From Bacillota bacterium (GTDB lineage: Bacteria; Bacillota_E; Sulfobacillia; Sulfobacillales; Sulfobacillaceae): a DNA stretch of 13,252 bases. The notes beneath the pieces were generated by a model. That model was not told the origin of the DNA, made no database searches, and saw nothing but the letters and a program-made list of their open reading frames with translations. Position 1 is the stretch's first letter. Every line of letters starts with the position of its first letter. Of the stretch, positions 7,650 to 13,252 are shown one piece after another. The DNA lies in assembly GCA_021802375.1 (NCBI GenBank), contig JAKAAL010000034.1:1-13252 (forward strand), in the 5' to 3' direction. Position numbers and translations under genes: made by a program.

Positions 7650-8321
7650 CTAGTGCTTACCGTAGTGGGCATGGAGATCCCGGTCCAAATCCTTAACCTG
7701 ATTTAACACCACGCCGATGACACGAGAACCGGTTTGTCGTAGCAGTTGCAACGCTTTTTGGTCCGCCCGGCGTGATTTGAAACCAGACTTAATCACGTAA
7801 AGGACTCCATCCATTTGGCGACCCAAAATGGCAGCGTCGGCCAAGCCCAGAACCGGTGGGGCATCGACCAGGACCCAATCGAAGTGTTGTCTTAAAGTCT
7901 GGAGCAATTCCACACAGGTGGTGGACTCCAGTAAGTCGGCGGGATTGGGCGGCAACGGTCCCGATGTTAACACCGACAAATGGTCGACGGGACCCTTATG
8001 GAGAACAGAAAGAATATTGAGGCCCTTAGCGATCACCGTGGTGTAGCCTTGGAGATTGGGTAATCTGAAAATCTTGTGCTGTGCCGGGCGTCGCAAATCG
8101 GCATCGACAACCACGGTGCGGCTGCCCGACTGGGCCATCACGGTGGCAAGGTTGGCTACGGTCAACGATTTACCCGCTTCGGGTATGGCCGACGTGACCA
8201 ACAGAGTGCGTAAGTCATGTACGGCCTTCACATATTCGATATTCGTGCGTATTCCTCGGTACGCTTCATTCCACGCAGTGCTAGGCTCGTCGTGACTGAT
8301 TAATTTCGGATCGCGCTTCAT
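7650..8321 (-). CDS. CpsD/CapB-type BY-kinase-like ATPase for exopolysaccharide control
   Basis: A 223-residue cytosolic P-loop ATPase of the bacterial tyrosine-kinase family, which in Gram-positives works with a separate Wzz/CpsC-type membrane activator. Visible motifs are the oligomerisation helix EAYRGIR (19-25, ExxRxxR), Walker A SAIPEAGKS (44-52), Walker A' VVVDADLRRP (70-79) and Walker B WVLVDAPP (149-156). The C-terminus ends HAHYGKH and has a single Tyr, where family members usually carry a cluster of several tyrosines for autophosphorylation. It may be a regulatory ATPase, or phosphorylate weakly. The ATG start has AGGAGA about nine bases upstream. The first 41 bases overlap the end of the upstream Wzz-like gene, which supports co-translation. 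Confidence 0.92.
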   Translation of the reverse strand: MKRDPKLISHDEPSTAWNEAYRGIRTNIEYVKAVHDLRTLLVTSAIPEAGKSLTVANLATVMAQSGSRTVVVDADLRRPAQHKIFRLPNLQGYTTVIAKGLNILSVLHKGPVDHLSVLTSGPLPPNPADLLESTTCVELLQTLRQHFDWVLVDAPPVLGLADAAILGRQMDGVLYVIKSGFKSRRADQKALQLLRQTGSRVIGVVLNQVKDLDRDLHAHYGKH

Positions 8322-9009
8322 GACGTCGTCTCCTTTTTCTGGATTTCGATGACATTTTGGGTCTGCCTAAAAACAGCGGAATTTCCCCCAAGATCGGCAA
8401 CTGGGTGTATCTTATCGCCTCTTGCGCGGTCTCAATGGAGTCGTTGAGGAGAGCCGAGATGATAATGAGGCAGAGGCTCGCGACAAGACACATTAAGCCT
8501 AATGCTACGGCCAGAGATCGCGGGCTAAGGGAAATCGGGACCGGGTTCATATTTGCGGAACTGACCATGCGCAATACGGACGATCCCGTGACCTGATGAG
8601 CGGTTTTCACCAAGGTAGTGGCTACCGCCTCGGCCATGGTTTTGGCAAGAGAAGCGCCGACGCCTTTCGCCACGATGCTGATTAAATTCGTATTGGGCTC
8701 GGCGGTGACCGCTATGTCGCGTGCTAGTACGGACAGGGGCAAATCGGGAACCACGAACTGCTGTACCGATCGCAACAGAGCAGGACTGGTCGCCATGGTG
8801 GCATAGGTGTTGACTAACTGTTGACCGGCAACCAGACCATTAAGCATATTTTGAGCCGTGCTGTGATTCGGAATGACCATGACTAAACTTTGACTTTGGT
8901 AAACCGGTGGTATTTCATATCGGCCGAGTGCCCATCCCGATCCAGTGCCCAGCGCGGCACAGAGCACCACAAGCCATAGTCGTCTTTTCAGGGTAGTTAC
9001 TACATTCAT
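8281..9009 (-). CDS. Wzz/CpsC-type polysaccharide co-polymerase (chain length determinant), copy 1
   Basis: A 242-residue membrane protein. An N-terminal helix (about 11-29) precedes an extracytoplasmic region containing YQSQSLVMVIP and PNTNL. A Pro-Ser motif near 158-164 leads into a second helix (about 166-187). The cytoplasmic tail contains LPILGEIPLF and a very basic end (RKRRRR at 224-229). This layout is that of Gram-positive CpsC/CapA/YveK proteins, which set chain length and activate the CpsD kinase, encoded immediately downstream with a 41-base overlap. Start is ATG with AAAGGAGG (9019-9026) nine bases upstream. A paralogue lies at 11038-11805. Confidence 0.9.
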   Translation of the reverse strand: MNVVTTLKRRLWLVVLCAALGTGSGWALGRYEIPPVYQSQSLVMVIPNHSTAQNMLNGLVAGQQLVNTYATMATSPALLRSVQQFVVPDLPLSVLARDIAVTAEPNTNLISIVAKGVGASLAKTMAEAVATTLVKTAHQVTGSSVLRMVSSANMNPVPISLSPRSLAVALGLMCLVASLCLIIISALLNDSIETAQEAIRYTQLPILGEIPLFLGRPKMSSKSRKRRRRHEARSEINQSRRA

Positions 9010-9036
9010 CCCCGCGTGCCTCCTTTGGTCATTGCT

Positions 9037-9066
9037 AGTCTATTGAGGCTCTGTTGCTCTTGGCAA
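9037..9066 (-). promoter_or_regulatory. Candidate promoter of the wzz-like/cpsD-like pair
   Basis: On the minus strand, TTGCCA (9061-9066) is followed by an 18-base spacer and TAGACT (9037-9042). The predicted start near 9030 leaves a leader of about 20 bases carrying the ribosome binding site. The -35 is formed by one outer end of the inverted repeat at 9061-9089. Identified by eye. Confidence 0.4.
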
Positions 9067-9089
9067 TCACCCTGTCCGGGTGATTGCCA
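9061..9089. repeat. Perfect 12-bp inverted repeat, candidate operator
   Basis: TGGCAATCACCC (9061-9072), spacer TGTCC, then GGGTGATTGCCA (9078-9089). With G-T pairs the symmetry extends to about 9056-9094. It lies between two divergent genes. No T tract follows on either strand, so an intrinsic terminator is unlikely. If the neighbouring promoter calls are right, the repeat is not transcribed and would act as double-stranded DNA, that is, as a binding site. Confidence 0.8.
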
Positions 9090-9113
9090 GGAGTCACCCG
9101 CTCATGGTCCAAT
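9084..9113 (+). promoter_or_regulatory. Candidate plus-strand promoter of the glycosyltransferase-like gene
   Basis: TTGCCA (9084-9089) is followed by an 18-base spacer and TCCAAT (9108-9113, 4/6 to consensus), mirroring the minus-strand promoter. The predicted start is near 9120, about 50-75 bases before the gene. The weak -10 makes this tentative. Confidence 0.3.
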
Positions 9114-9172
9114 CACTCCATAAGTAGCCTGGGTTCGCGCGCGTTTTCATCCAAATCCGACGTGAAGCCACC

Positions 9173-9904
9173 ATGAAGTGGGGGGAATTTCCTGTGGATT
9201 CTGCTTCAGCGTTAATTGTCATGACCGCGACCATTGATCCGGGGCGTTTGGATAACCTGGTTTTGATGGATCCCCAACTTCGTTGGAATCAGTACCAGGA
9301 ATCTTTGGGGTTTTGGCTAAACCATCCAAGCGTCAAAGATGTAGTCTTCTTTGAAAATAGTGGGTGTGCGGTGGATTTTTCTCCCGTGCAGCAGGCGGCC
9401 ACGCGCCTGGGTAAGCGTCTGGAAATCGTGACGTATAAAGGAAATGCGGGAACCAGTGAGAGAGGCCGTGGTTACGGTGAGGGGGAATTGTTGAACCGCG
9501 TCTTGAATCAAAGCTACCTGATTCGAGACCAGGAAAGCTTCTTCAAAGTGACGGGCCGCTTCAAGGTTCTCAATTTTGCTCGCCTAGAAGCCAGCTCAAG
9601 ACACCAGCCGGTTGTGGTGAACGCACGTTCTCTGAAAAAACGGCAGTGGGTAGATACCCGGTTCTTTAAAATGACTCCAAAATTTTACCGGGATCACTTG
9701 GCTCATGTGCATCAAGAAGCCAATTCGATTGATTATGTATTGGGAGAAGGTTATGCCCGAGCTTTGCACGGCCTAAGCTTGCCTGCTTTTCGGGTTCCGC
9801 TCCAGGTGGTTGGGGTGGCCGGAAATGGCAACCCATACCAGGATTCACCGCTAAAATTGGCCGTAAAGTCCGTATTCGCCCTGACCGGGTGCTACCGGGT
9901 TTAA
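9173..9904 (+). CDS. Putative glycosyltransferase-like capsule/exopolysaccharide protein
   Basis: A 243-residue soluble protein with no signal peptide or membrane helix. Conserved-looking blocks are ALIVMTATIDPG (13-24), a DPQLRWNQYQESLGFWLNHP stretch (33-52), FFENSG (59-64), KGNAGTSERGRGYGEGE (89-105) and FFKVTGRFKVLNF (123-135). From memory, a family found in capsule loci has the pattern TATI..., RxxQY, ENSG, GKGYGE, KITGRY and is usually annotated as hypothetical or glycosyltransferase; I could not check this. The ATG at 9173 has no clear ribosome binding site. GTG at 9194 has GGGGGGAA nine bases before it and starts right before the conserved block, so it may be the real start. It is the only plus-strand gene in the polysaccharide cluster and ends in a four-base overlap with the convergent deacetylase gene. 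Confidence 0.7.
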   Translation: MKWGEFPVDSASALIVMTATIDPGRLDNLVLMDPQLRWNQYQESLGFWLNHPSVKDVVFFENSGCAVDFSPVQQAATRLGKRLEIVTYKGNAGTSERGRGYGEGELLNRVLNQSYLIRDQESFFKVTGRFKVLNFARLEASSRHQPVVVNARSLKKRQWVDTRFFKMTPKFYRDHLAHVHQEANSIDYVLGEGYARALHGLSLPAFRVPLQVVGVAGNGNPYQDSPLKLAVKSVFALTGCYRV

Positions 9905-10752
9905 CCGCGAGGCGCTCTTAGGAGTCGCATCATAAGCGGATGGTAGCGGTGTCCGACTGGATTCGATGGCGGCGCATAGTATTGACCCAGTAAAATCGGC
10001 AACGCATCAGGGCAGGACACCCGAAGGGTTTCGCCTTGCCCCATAGCGTTTTGCGCCGGTTCTTCGGAAGCATAGCACTTTAACATCATCCCCTTGATCC
10101 AGACCTCTTCGGCCGTCAAACGCTGTGGAATGGGAGGAGAAAACTGGTGAGACCGCTGAGGAAACGAGATGTCTTGGGTGCCGATTTGATATTCCTGATT
10201 ATATTCCGCCCACTCATAGACGGGAATGCCGAGTGTTTTCGCTTCGCATTGAACGACTAGGCTTGTGATGTCGTGGTCGATGTGCCCGCCCTCAAAGCCT
10301 TGGGTATAGATCAGATCGGGCTGGAGCCAGGAGAGAGTGCTGTGAATTTCTCTGCCCAAGGGTGCAAGAAATCGATGCAGACCTCGATCGGGAAAACCGA
10401 GACAGTGAATGTGATCGGCGGGGATACCGATCAGTCCCAGGGCTTTTTCTGCCTCTTGGCGACGGCGGTCGACAATGTTTTTTTGCACACGTCCCGAGGC
10501 GGTCCAGGACCAGCCACGGCCATTGGTGGTAAATATGATATCAACGGTGGCCCCGGTTTTCCGATGTCGAAAGATAGTGGCGCCCACGCCGATGGTCTCG
10601 TCGTCGGGGTGGGCGGCCACTACGACGATACGAAGGGGAACGAAGAAAGATGGATCGGCCTTACCAATGTGCCGACCCATCATATGGTTGGGATATCGGG
10701 CAAATCCGCGGATCCAGTCTGAGGTTCTAATTATGCGATCCTTCCAATACAT
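9901..10752 (-). CDS. PIG-L/LmbE-family N-acetylglucosaminyl deacetylase
   Basis: A 283-residue metal-dependent deacetylase of the LmbE fold, acting on GlcNAc-type groups in small glycoconjugates or polysaccharide precursors. The zinc motif AHPDDE is at 47-52 (His48, Asp50, Asp51) and the second metal motif HIDHD at 157-161 (His157, His160). Both are intact, as is the family FPDRGL segment (120-125). Start is ATG, with GGAGGAA six bases upstream. The position among polysaccharide genes suggests deacetylation of an amino sugar in the glycan or its lipid-linked precursor. Other members act on mycothiol, bacillithiol or antibiotic intermediates, so the substrate is inference. Confidence 0.9.
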   Translation of the reverse strand: MYWKDRIIRTSDWIRGFARYPNHMMGRHIGKADPSFFVPLRIVVVAAHPDDETIGVGATIFRHRKTGATVDIIFTTNGRGWSWTASGRVQKNIVDRRRQEAEKALGLIGIPADHIHCLGFPDRGLHRFLAPLGREIHSTLSWLQPDLIYTQGFEGGHIDHDITSLVVQCEAKTLGIPVYEWAEYNQEYQIGTQDISFPQRSHQFSPPIPQRLTAEEVWIKGMMLKCYASEEPAQNAMGQGETLRVSCPDALPILLGQYYAPPSNPVGHRYHPLMMRLLRAPRG

Positions 10753-10781
10753 GGGCTATTCCTCCGTATAAAGATAGTGGG

Positions 10782-10814
10782 CTGGGACTTCCTTTCCTCT
10801 GAAGCTAGTCCCAG
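10782..10814. repeat. 8-bp inverted repeat in the deacetylase leader
   Basis: CTGGGACT (10782-10789) and AGTCCCAG (10807-10814), separated by 17 bases. It lies between the deacetylase start and the transposase remnant, where homology to the insertion sequence begins. It has no T tract. It could be a leader hairpin or a trace of the insertion target. Confidence 0.45.
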
Positions 10815-10816
10815 GG

Positions 10817-10984
10817 GTTCGTGTGCACGACCCGGGATTTGAAGCGTTTTATCTCCGAAAATATGGCGATGCCATGCATCATGCGCATAAACGGGCGCTC
10901 GTATTGATGACCCGCAAACTGGCCGACGTGACTTAGGGGTTCGTGACCCCCAATCAACTTTGTGATGGAAGGATTGGGTCTTAA
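10817..10984 (+). pseudogene. C-terminal remnant of an IS110-family transposase
   Basis: The plus-strand frame reads VRVHDPGFEAFYLRKYGDAM and continues HHAHKRALVLMTRKLADVT to a TAG at 10934-10936. Past that stop it carries on as GFVTPNQL to TAA at 10982-10984. From memory, the C-terminus of IS110/IS1111-type (DEDD) transposases follows the pattern VRVHDPEF, YYxRKY, KHKRALVLTARKL, so the match is clear. Only about 40 of some 340-400 residues remain. The DEDD catalytic domain and both element ends are missing, and an internal stop is present, so it is inactive. The antisense open frame over the same bases is a shadow. Confidence 0.8.
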
Positions 10985-11037
10985 CCCTGTAGCTCGGTCG
11001 ACCATTTACCAGTGCCTCCCTGCCCTGACCTGGTTAA

Positions 11038-11805
11038 TTACAACCAGTGTCGTCGTTTACGCCTTCTTGTCCGCCGCTGGTTAGGAACTAATGCTTGACT
11101 TTTTACCACGGGTCTTTGCGATTTAACGTTCGTTGGCCGGGTTCTCCTAGTCCGGGGTCGGACCTTTCTTGGAACGAGACCAAATTGGGGGATGGCCCCC
11201 AACACCGAGAGCTCAGTCCATCGCCCAATTTCTGCCTCCGAACCAATCGCAGTATGGAGACTCTCTCGGATGCTGGCCACGAGTATAGAGGCCATGATTG
11301 ACAACAAAAGAGCCAATAGATCGGCCCGCATGGGACTCGGTGAAACGTGGCTCAACTGGGGGATGGCAGGCGCCGCGACGGCTAGGACAGGTGTCCCAAT
11401 TAGGGTATCTAGTCGTGTTTTAAGCGCCTGGGCCAGGGTGTTGGCCAATGTGGCGGCGCCCGTAGGGCTGGTGTTGGTCGCTGTCACGTTAAAGAGATTG
11501 GTATTGGGGATCTGAGCGGTCGTGACGTGCTGTCGTATGCTGGACTGCGACATGGGCGATGCTAGAGCGGTTTGCGCGAGGGCGAGAACCTGTTGACTAT
11601 CAGCCATGGCGGCAAACGTCTCAGTAAATTGTTGACCCTCCACCAGGTTTCTGAGGTGACGCCCAGGGACCACCATGACGAGCGCACTACTTTGATAAGT
11701 CTTGGCAATGAGATAATGGTTGGCCGCTGCAGTGCCCAAAGTGCTGATAGTGACCAATCCCAAGCTTATCCCAATATGGTGTCGAATCCGCATCCCTAAC
11801 GACAC
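11038..11805 (-). CDS. Wzz/CpsC-type polysaccharide co-polymerase, copy 2
   Basis: A 255-residue membrane protein with helices at about 11-30 and 161-179, an extracytoplasmic middle containing TYQSSALVMVVP and PNTNLFNV, and a cytoplasmic tail with LSVLGAIPQF followed by a long basic end (RRTRRRKRRHWL). It is clearly paralogous to the protein at 8281-9009, which shares YQS-ALVMVxP, PNTNL and the LG-IP-F motif. I chose the GTG at 11805 because GGGAGGGG lies five bases upstream and the reading then begins just before the first helix. The longer frame to 12120 is antiparallel in logic to nothing useful: it only re-reads the epimerase remnant in another frame. Unlike copy 1, no kinase gene follows; a transposase scar does. 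It may use the same kinase in trans. Confidence 0.85.
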   Translation of the reverse strand: MSLGMRIRHHIGISLGLVTISTLGTAAANHYLIAKTYQSSALVMVVPGRHLRNLVEGQQFTETFAAMADSQQVLALAQTALASPMSQSSIRQHVTTAQIPNTNLFNVTATNTSPTGAATLANTLAQALKTRLDTLIGTPVLAVAAPAIPQLSHVSPSPMRADLLALLLSIMASILVASIRESLHTAIGSEAEIGRWTELSVLGAIPQFGLVPRKVRPRTRRTRPTNVKSQRPVVKSQALVPNQRRTRRRKRRHWL

Positions 11806-11867
11806 AAAAACCCCTCCCGCCACGCTAGCTGTCCCATCTAACGATAGACGAACCGTGTTTGGAAACG

Positions 11868-12320
11868 CTATCGCCTCGGCGGGGTGAGTTGGCTTGGGTG
11901 AAACGACCATGATGTAGCGGATGGGCGTCTGGTCTCCAATCGGATGGGTTCTCCAAAAATCCCGGCCGACGACGCCAACACCACTTTGCGCACCTGGTGC
12001 GCTCGAGCCGCGTTGAGCACGTTTAGAGTCCCAATCAGGTTGACCGATGCATCGTGGATCGGGTCTACCATACTCCTCTGATTGCCCACAGAGGCCGCTA
12101 GATGATACACCACCTGACAATCTCGAATGGCCATTTCTATCGTCTGGGTATCTTCTACATCACCCCGAATCACCTCTAAGGAGTCCTTGATGGCTTCTAA
12201 ATTGTCTAGAAATCCGGTGCTGATGTTGTCCAGCACCACCACCTGGTGTCCTCTTTTTAGCAATTCTCGCACCACGTGCGAGCCAATGAATCCTGCACCG
12301 CCAGTCACCAGCATCCGCAT
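11868..12320 (-). pseudogene. Truncated NAD-dependent sugar epimerase/dehydratase (extended SDR)
   Basis: 150 codons encode the N-terminal half of a GalE-like extended SDR: MRMLVTGGAGFIGSH with the NAD motif GGxGFIG, VVLDNISTG, GDVED, YHLAA and VVLASSAGIFGEP. The protein should be about 310 residues. After IFGEPIRL the reading becomes ETRRPSATSWSFHPSQLTPP and stops, so the catalytic YxxxK and the substrate domain are missing. Another frame just downstream (containing DQTPIRY) might hold a few decayed residues. Start is ATG at 12320, with GGGGG about ten bases before it, five bases after the wecG-like stop. The family would make UDP- or dTDP-sugars; this copy should be inactive. Confidence 0.8.
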
Positions 12321-12325
12321 GATAT

Positions 12326-13123
12326 TTATGCCCCCTTTTTTGTCGACGTGGAACGATCTGCCGGATCCCTTTGGTGTTTCAGATCCAAGGCGCTGACCAG
12401 GACGGTTCGGACGCAGGTGTTGAAAAATGCCCAAGACGTCGTCGCGTAGCGAGGTCCGAGCCGCATGGGCTCTTGAACCAGTCGATATAGCCATTCCAAA
12501 CCTGTGCGTTGCATCCAGATCGGGGCTCTACTATTTAATCCCGCCAGGATGTCTAACCCTCCGCCGATTCCTAATGCAAACCGGATTGAACTCCGTGCCA
12601 GATTATGGGTGAGCCACGACTGTTCACGGGGGGTCCCCATGCCTAAGACCAGCAAATCGGCACCAGATGTTTGAATATCGGATAACACCGCTTCCTGTTC
12701 GGTCAGAGTCGTCAAGTATCCGTGGTGTTGGCCCACCACCTGCAACCCCGGGTATAGTAGGAGTAATCGGGAACCGGCCAATTCCGGCACGCCAGGTCGG
12801 CCCCCTAGTAGATACACCCGCAATGGTTTTCCGGCAAATGTTCTGCACACCGCATCAAAAAACTCCATTGCCGGAATTCGGGGGATTTTTATTCCATAAA
12901 GAATCCGACTAGCCCAGTAGATGGGCCAGCCGTCCACACTAATTAGAGGAGCCTGGTCGATGAGTCCTGCAACTCGTGTGTAGTGGGTATAGGCATACCA
13001 ATTGGCCACGTTGATTGAGGTATACCATTGCTGGATACCGCCAGCCAGGGACCGGGCCACCAAGTCAAGTAAATCCTCGATGGCTAGGTCATCTACTGGA
13101 CATCCAAGTATGATGTGACGCAT
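12326..13123 (-). CDS. WecG/TagA/CpsF-family glycosyltransferase (GT26)
   Basis: A 265-residue glycosyltransferase that in this family transfers a sugar (ManNAc or ManNAcA in known members) to a lipid-linked precursor at the inner membrane face. YTSINVAN (34-41, Thr35) and SVDGWP (62-67, Asp64) match the active-site Thr and Asp of TagA. LGMGTPREQSWL and the C-terminal RAPIWMQRTGLEWLYRL with EPMRLGPRY are family hallmarks. The C-terminal appendage, which binds the membrane in TagA, is present. I chose ATG at 13123 because GGAGG (13132-13136) lies eight bases upstream and family proteins begin here; ATG at 13171 would add 16 residues. It is the first visible gene of the minus-strand polysaccharide run, with the epimerase remnant following after five bases. 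Confidence 0.93.
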   Translation of the reverse strand: MRHIILGCPVDDLAIEDLLDLVARSLAGGIQQWYTSINVANWYAYTHYTRVAGLIDQAPLISVDGWPIYWASRILYGIKIPRIPAMEFFDAVCRTFAGKPLRVYLLGGRPGVPELAGSRLLLLYPGLQVVGQHHGYLTTLTEQEAVLSDIQTSGADLLVLGMGTPREQSWLTHNLARSSIRFALGIGGGLDILAGLNSRAPIWMQRTGLEWLYRLVQEPMRLGPRYATTSWAFFNTCVRTVLVSALDLKHQRDPADRSTSTKKGA

Positions 13124-13209
13124 GGCATTCGCCTCCTGGCCCAGTCGGCTATGAATCAAGACATTTATCATTGTTTCGGAGTCCTCTTTAGATGCCTATC
13201 CTCTTTAAT

Positions 13210-13230
13210 GGGTGATTAGCGTTTTCACCC
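13210..13230. repeat. Short inverted repeat upstream of the wecG-like gene
   Basis: GGGTGA (13210-13215) and TCACCC (13225-13230), nine bases apart. On the minus strand the proximal arm reads AATCACCC, the same eight bases as the inner half of the operator-like repeat at 9061-9089, though arranged differently. It lies about 90 bases before the start at 13123, in a region that should hold the promoter. Chance is a real possibility. Confidence 0.4.
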
Positions 13231-13252
13231 TAGTTTCGGGATAACCGTATTA

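Noticed and set aside
9056..9094. Intrinsic terminator
   Set aside because: There is no T tract on either side, and both flanking genes point away from it, so there is no upstream transcript to end.
10805..11005. Minus-strand open frame of 66 codons as a small gene
   Set aside because: It is antisense to the IS110 transposase remnant, which explains the sequence; it has no recognisable domain.
11806..12120. Longer N-terminus for Wzz-like copy 2
   Set aside because: The extra 105 residues re-read the epimerase remnant in another frame. A good GTG start with GGGAGGGG lies at 11805, just before the first membrane helix.
12321..12494. Upstream extension of the epimerase fragment
   Set aside because: This part overlaps the wecG-like gene in a different frame; the conserved NAD motif begins directly at the ATG at 12320.
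13124..13171. Earlier ATG for the wecG-like gene
   Set aside because: GGAGG is well placed for the ATG at 13123 and the family N-terminus begins there. The earlier start has only a distant GAGG.

Overview
The window looks like chromosomal DNA of a Gram-positive (Firmicutes-type) bacterium. GC content is mid-range, Shine-Dalgarno sequences are strong, and TTG and GTG starts occur beside ATG. A PepC-type aminopeptidase is present, and the polysaccharide co-polymerase is split from its cytoplasmic tyrosine-kinase-like partner, which is the Gram-positive arrangement. A Sulfobacillus-like acidophile would fit the general flavour, but that is an impression and I did not verify it.

Left third (1-5441). 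Two ABC exporter half-transporters overlap by ATGA; the first is cut by the window edge. Together they form an asymmetric heterodimer: the first has a degenerate Walker B and H-loop, the second a degenerate signature motif. A gap of about 580 bp follows, holding a possible minus-strand gene remnant. Then comes pepC (aminopeptidase C/bleomycin hydrolase, TTG start), a strong bidirectional hairpin terminator, and a convergent zinc-independent quinone oxidoreductase whose conserved N-terminus extends past any usual start codon.

Middle (5442-7576). Two regulators are divergently transcribed: a 12-TM membrane protein with a C-terminal LuxR helix-turn-helix, and a NarL-type response regulator. No histidine kinase is visible here.

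Right half (7650-13252) is an exopolysaccharide region, mostly on the minus strand. In transcription order it runs: WecG/TagA/CpsF glycosyltransferase, a truncated NAD-dependent sugar epimerase, a Wzz-like co-polymerase, an IS110-type transposase remnant (plus strand), a PIG-L/LmbE deacetylase, a plus-strand glycosyltransferase-like gene, a second Wzz-like co-polymerase, and a CpsD/CapB-type kinase-like ATPase. The proposed logic is that glycosyltransferases and a deacetylase build and modify the glycan, while the Wzz/CpsD pair controls its length or export. The truncated epimerase, the IS scar, the duplicated Wzz gene and the isolated plus-strand gene point to a locus that has been rearranged.

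The most unusual regulatory signal is a perfect 12-bp inverted repeat (9061-9089) between the second Wzz gene and the divergent glycosyltransferase-like gene. Its two outer ends can each be read as a TTGCCA -35 element of a back-to-back promoter, so it may be a shared operator. I saw no CRISPR array, tRNA or rRNA.
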